Positions 56,001 through 64,000 of a stretch of 64,000 nucleotides of DNA are shown here, piece after piece. The number at the start of each line of letters is the position of its first letter. The stretch's first letter is position 1. The position numbers and the translations under genes are program-made. This DNA comes from Molanna angustata (Eukaryota > Arthropoda > Insecta > Trichoptera > Molannidae), in NCBI GenBank assembly GCA_963576475.1, contig OY754982.1, positions 17,101,217-17,165,216 of the forward strand, read 5' to 3'. The notes under the pieces were generated by a model. It did not search any database, was not told the DNA's origin, and was given only the letters and a program-made list of their open reading frames with translations.

Positions 56001-58209
56001 GGAAAATTGGACATTCTTCTCCCAGGTTAGTCCACCTTCAAAGGTAAAATGACCAAATAGACGATGAAGAAGAAGAAGAAAAAAGTTTAAATCCAGAAAC
56101 CTGCGAAGAGATGGAAGGAAAATTGGACCTTCATCTCCCAGGATAGTTCATCTTCATAGGTAAGATGACCAAGTACACGTTGAAGAAAAAGAAGAAAAAA
56201 GTTTATATACAGAACCCGTCCTGGAAGACCTGTGAAGAGATGGAGGGACAGTCGGACCTTCTTTTCCCAGGATACTCCCCCTTCATAGGTAAAACGACCA
56301 AATACACGAAGAAGAAGAAGAATAAGAAAAAAGTTTAAATCCAAAAACCATCCTGGGCATACGCTCGACAATTCACCAAAGTTTCATTATAATCGGACAA
56401 ACGGTTGATAAATAAATAAATAAAATAATTTTCCTATAGGAAATCAGTATAGGTATATTATTGTTGATTTGTAAGTAAATAGTATTAGGTAGGTACCTAC
56501 CTACAACAACCTTCTAAATAAATTCGATTCCTAACAAATTTTATTTGAATATCACATTCTTTCTGTAGCCATGGAAACGATTCGAACACGTAAGTAATAT
56601 CGAATGGTTCGGATACATTTTTTGAATATGTAGGTACCTACATTGGTTTGTTCGATGCCATAAAAATGAAAATTGTCCGAAATATCAAATATTATATACA
56701 AATTATGCAATTTTATTATGCCCATATCTTTACTAATAATTAACAGACTTTTACAATATACGTCTTAAAACTTGCTGTAATGTCTTGTGTTTCATTTTAT
56801 TATTTCATATTTATATTTATTTCAAAGGTTTATTATTTTCAAGAACATATTCATTCGGTAGGAAAATGAAATATTGTATGAAAAGATATTAAAATGGCGG
56901 CATTTATGTACAAAACGCTTACTTTAAAAATAAGTTAAACATTATAATTATACAAAATATTCACCATGTTTTTCACTTAAACGCTAAGTTATACTTGAAA
57001 GTAAATTTTTTTCGTGTAAATACGTACTTCTAACTTTTAAACTAACAGATATATGCGTGCAAAATGTACACTTTTTTGACAGATACGACTTGGAAAATTT
57101 TGTATGAAAAAAATAATTATTGAAATATTTTTAAAATTCAGCATTTTTATCGCATTATTTTTAGCGTGACACTGCATCAGGTATACAGGTACACGTTCGC
57201 ACATAAATTAGATTTTTAGATGCTCTTGGTTTTTCAGAAGGCGTGAGACAAACACACACACACACACATACACACACACAAACACTAACATTTTGATTGC
57301 TTTATTACTTTAGATATTGTGGTGTATAATAATTATGATACCCTAAGAGTTGAGGCATATAGTAGGGGAGCTAAGTGGGGCATACACCTGTGGGTAACTT
57401 TTTAATATAATATTTTCATCATCATCAGCGTCACAACCCGTGATGGGTCCTAGCTGCCTCTAATAAGTTTCTACATACTGCACTATCGTTGGCTGTCACT
57501 TTCTAGTTCTGCTTCCCCATAGCCCAACAATCCACGACAACGCCGTCCAAGCATCGTAGTTTAGGTCTCCCTACGCTTCTGCCGGTTGGGTCATTAGATA
57601 ACACCCCTTTTGGGAGTTCCAGATCATCGGCCTAATAGTCCAAACCAACTTAGTCTGTAAGTCTTAATGAACTTGACTATGCAGATGTCCTGGTAAAGGT
57701 CATAGAGCTCGGTGTTATATATTTTATGCCATGTTTGACCTTCGTTAATAAGTATATATATATTCTGCGTGAGATTGTTCTTTCAATTTAAAATAACATA
57801 TAATACATTATATATATATAAATATTATAGGTACATTATTATCTGTACAAATGTAGCATTCTTTTAACTTTTATAGTTTCAAGCATAAACAAGATAACAC
57901 TTTTTATGATTTATTTGCATAAAATTTAAATCATAAATAATTAAATTATAACAACTGTTTAGTATGTATGTACATACATGTGACAGTTATAAGAAACTAT
58001 TTTAGGAGTCCCATATTTTGATCCTTAATTACATAGAAAATGTTTGGTGCATAAGAACGACCAGAGTAAATATTTAATGAAAATCAATTTTTGTTATTTT
58101 TTCTTACAGTTGTCTGGAACAATCAAATTGGGACTTTCAACGGGCATCATTAATATTTGAAAATCTTCACAAGGAAGGAAAAATACCTCCGGAAGCATTT
58201 GTTAAATAA
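41050..58209 (+). CDS. Nxf1: NXF1 (Tap) nuclear mRNA export receptor, ten coding exons
   Basis: Exons: 41050-41134, 41233-41847, 42512-42702, 43350-43459, 45660-45696, 46388-46635, 47971-48139, 49810-49989, 54076-54254 and 58110-58209. All junctions are GT..AG and in phase, giving 637 residues, usual for the family. With its p15/Nxt1 partner, NXF1 carries mRNPs through nuclear pores. Domains: an Arg/Gly-rich start ('MPKRGNGGRGGRNW'); RNA-binding fold about 115-195 ('SPWYQIVIPYGQQQEKNFLL'); leucine-rich repeats about 235-345 ('EIEALNLNDNKLHVL'); NTF2-like domain about 355-545 ('QFLEQYYAIYDSDSRQPLLD', 'HDPLSFCVDLTLCT'); Pro-rich linker; UBA-like C-terminus ('CLEQSNWDFQRASLIFENLH'), which binds FG-nucleoporins. 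The start at 41050 has an 'AAA ATG' context, and 'MPKRG' matches insect orthologues. Exon 5 is a 37-nt microexon. Confidence 0.95.
41922..42106. mobile_element. 185-bp fold-back element in NXF1 intron 2
   Basis: The two halves are imperfect reverse complements: GCCCATTCCCACTTGTCGTG at the left, CCCCGTTCCGGCTTGTCGTG read from the right, meeting at 'ttcacacttgt' / 'acaagtgtgaa' around 42000-42028. No coding capacity. TTACTG lies close to both ends, but I cannot fix the target duplication. Confidence 0.75.
42703..43349 (+). other. NXF1 intron 3
   Basis: No gene within. A (GA)n microsatellite is at 43243-43262, and an imperfect duplication of 'acagtacctatagat' lies at 42749-42795. Confidence 0.6.
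43460..45659 (+). other. NXF1 intron 4, with a small orphan frame
   Basis: Mostly AT-rich. The stretch 44228-44470 is less AT-rich and contains an 80-codon frame ending 'NECECDRENQLCRCE'. There is no splice evidence and no family match, so I do not call it a gene, but its composition differs from the rest of the intron. Confidence 0.4.
45779..46283. mobile_element. piggyBac-type non-autonomous element in NXF1 intron 5 (505 bp)
   Basis: Bounded by TTAA at 45775-45778 and 46284-46287. The left end begins CCTTTCAAGACGAG and the right end, read on the minus strand, CCCAATTAAGACGAG. TTAA duplications and CC-starting ends are diagnostic of piggyBac. The second copy at 48223-49724 shares ends and interior. 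No transposase is present. Confidence 0.75.
46678..47370 (-). mobile_element. Tigger/pogo-type transposon relic in NXF1 intron 6 (693 bp)
   Basis: Terminal inverted repeats CAGTGGTACCTCGACATACG at 46678 and inverted at 47370, flanked by TA (46676-46677 and 47371-47372). 'CAGTGGTACCTCGA' ends are a Tigger hallmark. Internally, 46914-47210 on the minus strand is an open 98-codon frame ending 'LTSLDMFFSKQPTDESEKNV', which fits a Tigger transposase C-terminus. The DNA-binding and DDE parts are deleted. Confidence 0.88.
48223..49724. mobile_element. piggyBac-type element in NXF1 intron 7, carrying a nested insertion
   Basis: TTAA at 48219-48222 and 49725-49728 with the same ends as 45779-46283. 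Segments such as 'gacgagcgtcatgtatagat', 'gcatgcgcgtaggaaagagg' and 'aaggatcacgtgacat' match the intron 5 copy. It is larger because of the 48651-49417 insertion. Confidence 0.75.
48651..49417. mobile_element. Nested TIR element with 9-bp target duplication (Mutator-like size)
   Basis: CATCAAATG is found at 48642-48650 and 49418-49426. The ends form inverted repeats rich in ATTCGAA ('AAAATTATTCGAAAAACAAT' left; 'AAAATTCTTCGAAACACAAT' read from the right). The intron 5 piggyBac copy keeps the empty site ('cattaaatgttgaaaggatc'). Nine-bp duplications are usual for Mutator-like elements, but the superfamily call is inference. Confidence 0.7.
50153..52237 (-). mobile_element. tRNA-derived SINE split by an L2-like LINE (NXF1 intron 8)
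   Basis: SINE body and B-box part at 50155-50311 ('gaatgaatatgtccttg' through 'ggttgtggcaggattcaaac'), and the A-box part at 52211-52237 ('gctaaccactctgccaccac'). Same family as 4481-4982. The T-run at 50159-50170 is its poly-A tail on the minus strand. Confidence 0.75.
50312..52209 (-). mobile_element. 5'-truncated L2-like LINE
   Basis: TGCTAA at 50306-50311 and 52210-52215 brackets the element. The 3' end is 'ataaagcgccgtttagtgat' read inward on the + strand, with a (TTA)n tail. Three open pieces on the minus strand (52136-51426, 51415-50948, 50922-50380) carry the RT: 'NYRPISNLPVLSKLLERAVA', 'LDMSAAFDTVDH', 'GVPQGSVLGPILFILYIKNL', 'YAYADDRLIV' and the thumb 'RLDYCNAIYAGLPKYQLDRL'. Frameshifts near 51420 and 50935 inactivate it. 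It is truncated just upstream of the RT, so no endonuclease remains. Confidence 0.88.
52772..53603. mobile_element. hAT-type non-autonomous element in NXF1 intron 8 (832 bp)
   Basis: It begins CAGTGGCGGCCGACGACC and ends, in reverse complement, CAGTGGCGGCTCCTCCAAAG. Flanks are TATGTAGT (52764-52771) and CATGTAGT (53604-53611), an 8-bp duplication with one mismatch. It contains an inner insertion around 53218-53400 with a (TTTA)n run and the inverted 'tttattgccataaggcaatt' module. Confidence 0.72.
53640..53852 (-). mobile_element. tRNA-derived SINE (tRNA-like head at 53768-53840)
   Basis: On the minus strand: 'GGCTCAGTTGGTTAG' (A box) and 'CCGGGTTCGATTCCCG' (B box with a well-paired T arm). 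The acceptor ends do not pair and the anticodon arm is poor, so this is a SINE head, not a tRNA gene. Confidence 0.6.
54300..55060. repeat. Degenerate long tandem duplication in NXF1 intron 9
   Basis: 'ggccacaaccc(cc)att' recurs near 54440, 54576 and 54867, with accompanying 'catcccattcgtttttatat' and 'ttcatcaagtgtgcat' modules (54719 and 55000 areas). This indicates an old repeat unit of roughly 280 bp. Confidence 0.55.
55060..55540. repeat. Tandem repeat of about 64-70 bp
   Basis: 'agactattggaaatagtttg' and variants start near 55121, 55206, 55270, 55337, 55408 and 55473, each followed by 'ggtctacataaaa' and AAG runs. Confidence 0.75.
55555..55728. repeat. CT-rich minisatellite
   Basis: Short units of the form 'cttcaggcccttcagtacct' and 'cccgtcccttcaggc' repeated imperfectly. 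Confidence 0.65.
55733..56360 (+). repeat. Satellite of about 115-134 bp derived from a LINE 3' end
   Basis: Units start at about 55733, 55848, 55970, 56085, 56200 and 56334 with 'gtttaaatccagaaacc' and end in (GAA)n. One frame reads 'RPGRPVKRWRDSRTFFSQDT', clearly like the C-terminus of the LINE at 13813-14632 ('GRPPKRWRDSWTSSSQE'), which also ends in (GAA)n. Confidence 0.7.
56400..57410. other. NXF1 intron 9, AT-rich part
   Basis: No gene. A CA microsatellite lies at 57253-57288. Confidence 0.5.
57415..57720 (-). pseudogene. LINE RT C-terminal fragment with (ATG)n tail
   Basis: On the minus strand it shows broken pieces of the 'GRPKLRWLD' type C-terminus ('GRRCRGLLGYGEAELESDSQ' region) and 'EAARTHHGL', then a tail of 'gatgatgatgaaa'. 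Frameshifted and very short. Confidence 0.6.
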
Positions 58210-60370
58210 GTTATATTAAAGAAACATATATTGTGATTTGTAAAATAATGTTAGTTATCTTAACTAGTGGTAACTAGGCGGTGTGGAAGTCATTTAATAT
58301 GAAGTTTTAACAAAACTCTTGTCTTTTCATATAGAGTATAGTTCTTAGTAATTTTTTCTGTGGAATTATCCAGTACATATATAATTGCACAAGACAAAAT
58401 TCTGGAAAGGTAAAATTACTGAAGAATTGCCATTTTATTAATCGTGCAGGAGAGCCATTTAAAATTACAAAAAACGTTATGTTTTTACACACATACAGGT
58501 TGTTTTTTAATAGAATTTTGACTACACATTTTTTTTACTGAAGCACTTACTGAGGCATGAAATCCAAATGATTTTGTTTGGATTTGAGAAAAACAATTTG
58601 TATATTTATTTTATGACTTCAATTTGAATGAAGTAATTTCAGCACTTATAAATTTGTCATCTTGATATAACATTCAGAGAGATACAGATTTTAACCATTT
58701 ATAATTAACTCTTTGAACTATATGTCACTTCAGTTATTTCACCATTTCAACTTTGATATGTGTACATTAAATTCCTAAAGAGATGAAAAAGATATTAGTA
58801 AAATGGCATACACACTGTCTGACTTTATTCTGTCGGGTCTTTTATGCCAACGTTCTGGAAACACTGGCTCGAAGAGCCCAAATGTTACGACAAAATAGCC
58901 CAAAAGCTGGACTGTGATTGTATAAATAGTGGATGTGAAAATCTTCAAACTAATTCTTCTTTTTACTAATTCTTTTTCATTTAAAGATCTGTGTGTAGCC
59001 ATAAAAGTTTTAATAAGTATCACGATAATTTCACATTTAAGAATTATTAGTTAATTATGTTTATTGAAATTATACTTATACGGACTATTGTATGTAAATA
59101 TTTTTGTTGTTATTTTTTTATTTCTTCACAAATTTGTGAATTAGTTTTACTTTTTAAATGAAGATTTTTATTTTTTCTGCAATAAGAAAAATAATTAGCT
59201 TTAATTTGTATTAAATCTTTAGGTTTAGTGATTAAACAAAATTTGTAATAGATTTTTAATAGTTTTTTGATTATCAAACTGTATAATCTGAATATTATTA
59301 TTTGTAGCATTCATGCTAGGATCTTGAAATGATTTGATTTAATCTTGATGTAATGATCATTACTTTAAAAAAGATATTGACCACGACGAATATAAACAAT
59401 TTTATGTACTGGATTACATTCTAATAACAGGGTTAATATATCATTATCAAAATTCATTTCGTCATTTTTTCTTTGGTTTACCCAATGAAAGTGTTTGTCA
59501 TCACAGTATATTTCTTTCAAGAAATACATACTATTAATTTATAAAGATATAATAATGTACTTACCCTTTTATTAATGTATCTCCATGAATATATTTACTG
59601 CAATATTGCATTTGTATAATGAGGTCTTGGCAAGTAAAGTAAATTAGAATAGACTTTTCCCAGATTTTATTTTGATTGACTTAATATATATGCTGTTATT
59701 ATTTTGTGTTGACATACAGGGGATAGTTATTAATAAAATAATTATCATTGTAATGTTTAATTTATCACACATTAAATATATCAATTTTCATTATAACATT
59801 ATTTGTATCCCCTATCACACCATGTTTATTATTAATTTATGATATTAAATTTTCATTAATTTTTGTAAATATGATGGTATTTTTTTATCTGCTGGTTAGT
59901 AGATATTGAATATACATAATATATTTATTTGTAAATTAAAAAAATGATTAAAATAACCATAGATCTTGGTTTTCAGCGTTATAAAATCAATTCATTAGAA
60001 TATTGCAATGCATTTAAAAGTCCTATTTAGTTTCAAGCAATAACTTGCATAGATGCAAATAATTATATTTCCAAAATTTGTTTTTCTTGTATGCATATAT
60101 ATTTTTGATGTAATGAGTTTAATCTATGAGCATTCAGTTTTTTGATATCTTGAGATTCATTGATTTTATGAAAAAGTGTGAGCAAGTCATCTGTTTTGGA
60201 TTTAGAGTTAAGTTTTCTTTGGATATCAAGAAACAGGATGCTTAGTAGAGGCCTAAAGATTTCAGTACAAATAAAAACATAAGAAAGAGAATATATTTTG
60301 TATTAAAAAAAACAAATGAATGTAATGTAATGGTGCATCAAAACTTCATTGAATAAAGAAATTGTTCATT
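58210..60370 (+). other. NXF1 3' flank, probable 3' UTR
   Basis: AT-rich. Possible polyadenylation signals: ATTAAA at 58215, AATAAA at 59732 and 60352. The transcript end cannot be chosen from sequence alone. Confidence 0.35.
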
Positions 60371-60394
60371 TAAACAAAACTTTTTTTCATTCAT

Positions 60395-60560
60395 TCATTC
60401 ATACCACCACGGCATATCCCACAATGTGGGGTAACCAGCGAAAGGTGTGCGGGTGTGCATTGCCTTATAAAAGGGAGCACAACATATCTGTGTATACCCA
60501 CACACCAGTCTCGTCTCACCTCAAAAGGCACTATATTCAGAATGGGTGGTGAACCTCATT
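60395..60560 (+). repeat. Dispersed repeat, most complete copy
   Basis: 'ggcatatcccacaatgtggg' through 'ttcagaatgggtggtgaacc'. Fragments recur at 6617-6662 and 7805-7870. Confidence 0.55.
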
Positions 60561-60754
60561 GCTGAACTATGTGAGATGTTATAATTGTTGCCTGTTGTAT
60601 TTTCGATTACCCGGCTCTTACGGGACACTCGAAAACAATAATAGAAAAGAGTGGAAGCACTATTCTAAGCCGATGCCTCACAGCTTAAATTTTATTAAGT
60701 GTTGATTTTAATTATTATTATTACGTCCGCTGTATATTACAAAACATTGTTTAA

Positions 60755-61070
60755 ACTAGTTACCGACTGAAGCTTCAGTTTCGGCTTCGGTAAAAAAAAT
60801 ACCTTCGGCTATGGCCAAATTAGCCGAAGGATTACCCGAAGCCGAAGTTTTCGATCAGCTACTAAGAATATTCATAAATATCTGTGATTGTGCGAAAGCG
60901 CATTAATATGGCTTAATAAAATTGTTAAATCGTTAATACAGTTCATACTTAAACAAATATTAACTCCATAACTTATACCGATATTTTTAATGGTTTACAC
61001 ATATGTAGTAGATATTATTATGAAATTTCTACGTGGTCAAACCTTCGGCTTCGCCCAAAAACTGGCTATT
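60755..61070. repeat. CTTCGG-rich repeat, probable MITE
   Basis: Clusters of 'ttcggcttcgg' and 'ccgaagccgaag' at 60768-60855, and again 'accttcggcttcgccc' at 61040. Inverted relation of the two ends suggests a TIR element, but boundaries are unclear. Confidence 0.4.
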
Positions 61071-61535
61071 ATAATTTTATAGTTGCATGTATGCAAACAT
61101 AGGATTTTATTCCCTGTCGGGATTCAATGATATTTTATGATGAATTTTTAACATCTCAATATAGATGAAGTTGGGATATTATAGGAGAACTGAGAAATCA
61201 AGGGACCTACAGGGCTTACAGCCTCCCATTGGCTGGTTTAAGTGATCACTTTATGTACTTGAGTAACGTTCACCACTTATGCCTTCTTATTGAGTTCCAA
61301 TGAAAATGATTTCCTGGTTCTTCTATAATATTCCAACTTGGACTTTATTGAAATGTTGAAAATCTGTCATAAAATTAGTAGGATTAATAGTATAGAGACT
61401 GCCAGATAGTTTGCTCCTTTAATATGTTAGGTATCTAGATGAGAAATGTTTAATAGAAAGTCCTTAGAATAAACGAGGAGAGTCATTTGAATGAATGGTA
61501 AGTTTCTATGTGCAAAGTACTAACTTATCTTCCAT

Positions 61536-62340
61536 CATCATCAGCAATGGCTCTACAGCCCGGTGTGGACCTTGGCCTCCTCAAGAAACTGCCTCCATCC
61601 CGCCCTGTCGACAGCAAGTCTCCTCCAATTTGTCTGTCCGATCGCTCTTATATCGCCCTCGATATCGTCCAGCCATCTCATCCTTGGTCTCCCTCAGCTT
61701 CTTCCTTCAGGACAGGTGTCCATTACTTTCTTTGGGACTCGGCTATCCTCCATTCTACAAACGTGTTCGAGGCAACGTAGACGTGTTTTGATGTATTGGA
61801 CAACGTTTGGTTTGCCATACATTATTTCTAGCTCGTGGTTAAACCGGATCCTCCAAGATCCTCCTTCACAGGTAGGAATATTTTTACTTTACAAATATTT
61901 TGCAAAGTATTTTCCTTTCGAACACCAACAATGCATTTTCGTCCTTCTTGGTCAATGTCCAGCATTCTGATGCATATGTCATGACCGGTCTAAGAAGAGT
62001 TTTGTAAATGAGGGTTTTTGTCTTACGAGAGATGAGTCGTGACCTTAAGTGCTTTAGCAGCCCATAATAGCATCTATTTGCTGCGGCAAGTCTTGCCCTT
62101 ATTTCCGCACTGGTGTTGTCCGCTGTAACAAGAGATCCCAGGTATGTGAATGATTCAACGGCTTCTATCTGATGGGTTCCCACTGATATTGATTCGTTTC
62201 TTACGGTGATGTTGTTCAGTAATGCTTTTCTTGTTGCCATGTATTTTGTCTTTGAAGCGTTGATCTTTAGACCCATGTTATTGGCTGCAGACTCAAGTCT
62301 CAAGAAGTTATCCTTCATGTCCGGTCTAAGAAGAGTTTTG
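61536..62340 (-). pseudogene. LINE RT C-terminal half
   Basis: From the right, an open frame 62318-61884 reads 'MGLKINASKTKYMATRKALL', 'ESFTYLGSLVTADNTSAEIR' and 'LRPVMTYASECWTLTKKDEN'. After a frame break it continues with 'TRLRCLEHVCRMEDSRVPKK', 'GRPRMRWLDDIEGDIRAIGQ' and 'EEAKVHTGL' to a stop near 61553, then a (GAT)n tail. It is 5'-truncated after the RT catalytic motif. A 36-bp piece near its 5' edge (62318-62353) duplicates 61980-62015. The + strand open frames here are shadows. Confidence 0.8.
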
Positions 62341-62353
62341 TAAATGAGGGTTA

Positions 62354-63089
62354 ACTTAACTTCAATAGCAAAGATAAATTTGTCTATCCTGAGATGAGAT
62401 TAGGGACTAGAGTGGAATGATGTATTGTAGAAATTGGTGGGAGGAGATTCTTAAGGCCAGAATCCACTTTTAATATATATTCTGGATCAATGAATGTACA
62501 CAATCCTTAATATATATTTTATGCATAACAGCGCATCCTTCAGAGAATTCAACCAATCTCGGTTTTAGAGAGATTTTATGTCAATAACACAGACAGTTAC
62601 TAGGCAGACAGGCAGAATTAATTTATAAACCATTATAAACAGTACAATCAACATAATGTATATACATATATATGCAAATAGTGTTTGTATAACTTGTAAC
62701 AATACAAATATATCAAATGAACGTTTTACATCATGTCATCTTATCTAAAACCCTGGTCTAACTATGCCAGTATAATCCATCTGTCAACATCACCTATACA
62801 AGCAATTTACCAATGACGTACAACGAAAAGCTTAGTACAAATATTGAAAACGTATGGTGTGATGTCTGGTTGGCATACTATTTTAATATTATAAATTGCA
62901 TAACCTACATAATTATCTTAAGTCTGCATACTAAAATGTGTATATCATGAAAGTTTTCAATCTGTTATGAAACACGTTGAAAATTCATTGAGAATTCAAG
63001 AAAGAAATCATCTAATGTGCTGAAAAATACACTTGTTGCATCAACATTGGGAAAGGCATACAAATATGTACCTAAGGTTTTTTTTGTGT
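62354..63089. other. AT-rich, no gene seen
   Basis: No feature can be supported. Confidence 0.45.
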
Positions 63090-63510
63090 CAATGATACAA
63101 CTTTTATAACGCTAGCTGCATGTTACAAATGAGATCCTAGCCCCCAAGTCAAATTGAAAACGCTGTTCGTTTTCGCCAAGCGCTAATTTTTTTTGTATGG
63201 GATTTGACGTTTGTTGTTTGTTATTGTAGAAAAAATTTCTACAACAAACGTCAAATCCCATACAAAAAAAATTAGCGCTTGGCGAAAACGAACAGCGTTT
63301 TCAATTTGACTTGGGGGCCTAATGTCGATGGCGATAGTATAGTTGAAGAATACGTACCAAACTTTAAAACTGAATATTCAAATTTTTGAATATTTTAAGT
63401 TATTTTGTTTTCCTATACAAAACATGTATATCAGGATAGGATAGTGTGGTGTTCAGTCCTTTTTTCTGCACTGAATAGATAAACAGCTTGATGGTATGTA
63501 TTTATGACTA
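63090..63510 (-). repeat. Unnamed dispersed repeat family, copy 4, with a MITE inside
   Basis: 'cgatggcgatagtatagttg', 'gaagaatacgtaccaaact' and 'aggataggatagtgtgg' match the distal part of the repeats at 17815 and 29080. It is interrupted at 63140-63318. Confidence 0.6.
63140..63318. mobile_element. 179-bp near-perfect fold-back MITE
   Basis: Left arm GCCCCCAAGTCAAATTGAAA is matched by the exact reverse complement at the right edge. The arms pair almost to the centre ('gtagaaaaaatttctac'), with a roughly 10-nt asymmetry. CTA flanks both sides (63137-63139, 63319-63321). The other repeat copies ('gagatccaactgtcgatagc' at 29107) show the uninterrupted site. Confidence 0.85.
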
Positions 63511-63895
63511 GTAACTGAAAACATGATATATTAAAACCACTTAATTATGAAGTGACTGTGTTAGTAAGGGTAACTATCGGATGCGTTAAAAAGAGTTTAT
63601 ATGTGATTAAAATTAACGGAAACCCAAAATTTGTTGATTTTTTGCATTTTAAAAACAATCTTGACAAAATGAAAAAACTTTATCGGTCATTCATTTTGAT
63701 TTTAATCACATAAAATATTTATTCCTCTATGACACGAAGATATGGAGTAATTTTAAAAAAATCTGCAGAAAAGGATATTTTTAAGTTTTTCTTTAAGGGA
63801 ATTTGTGCTGAATTTTTTAAACTTTGTGACAAACATTCACTAGAGAAATTTTGAAAACACTTATGATTTCAAATTGGAGTGTTTAAGTTAATTTC

Positions 63896-64000
63896 TTCTT
63901 CTTCAATGGCTCTACAGCCCATATCGAGCCTTGGCCTCCAGCAACTTCCTCCTCCAATCTCTCCTGTCACCTGCTGCGACCCTCCAGTTTGGCACATTCA
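63896..64000 (-). pseudogene. LINE RT extreme C-terminus, cut by the window edge
   Basis: The minus strand reads 'DRRDWRRKLLEARARYGL' then stop and a (GAA)n tail, resembling the end of the element at 61536-62340. The rest lies beyond the window. Confidence 0.55.

Noticed and set aside
61495..61970. Three overlapping + strand frames of 90-135 codons
   Set aside because: Antisense of the LINE RT C-terminus, which has clear family motifs on the minus strand.

Overview
The window looks like insect nuclear DNA: AT-rich, intron-rich, with one clear conserved host gene and a very heavy load of mobile elements. No bacterial, organellar or viral gene blocks were seen. The order is uncertain. Motifs such as 'taggtacctac' and a recurring 'tatggcaataa' module resemble what is common in Lepidoptera, but this is only an impression.

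The anchor gene is the nuclear mRNA export receptor NXF1 (Tap; 'small bristles' in flies). It lies on the + strand in ten coding exons (41050-58209) that join in phase to a 637-residue protein with an RGG start, an RNA-binding fold, leucine-rich repeats, an NTF2-like domain and a C-terminal UBA-like domain. Its introns have collected a fold-back element, two TTAA-flanked piggyBac-type elements (one carrying a nested element with a 9-bp target duplication), a Tigger/pogo relic, a tRNA-derived SINE split by an L2-like LINE, a hAT-type element, and several satellites. One satellite appears to be built from the 3' end of a LINE. A second, partial gene is inferred on the minus strand from two phase-compatible exons (26563-26635 and 25458-25577). 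Its identity is unknown.

The most striking structure is 30781-40203, a 9.4-kb Penelope-like element (PLE) array. It has three near-identical copies in tandem on the minus strand (period 2640/2641 bp), then an inverted copy joined head-to-head. The whole block is flanked by one 10-bp duplication (GTACTTTATA) and splits an older LINE reading frame, whose halves lie at 30540-30780 and 40204-40400. One copy has an intact 827-aa ORF with reverse transcriptase and GIY-YIG endonuclease motifs. The repeated linker holds a hammerhead-ribozyme-like motif.

Left part (1-30 kb): a 5'-truncated, RNase H-bearing LINE with an 11-bp target duplication (643-4374); a tRNA-SINE with a hAT insertion (4481-4982); RT tail fragments; a piggyBac relic; a 101-bp satellite interrupted by a LINE (10870-12515); a LINE tail with a perfect 11-bp target duplication (13813-14632); a DNA transposon with long terminal inverted repeats (15220-17542); a Tc1-like element with a TA duplication and a broken transposase (21031-22782); and four scattered copies of an unnamed repeat family. 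Right end (58-64 kb): NXF1 3' flank, more LINE tails, and a 179-bp fold-back element inside a copy of the unnamed repeat.

Overall: one conserved export gene, one possible new gene, and a dense record of nested insertions that can be ordered by who sits inside whom.
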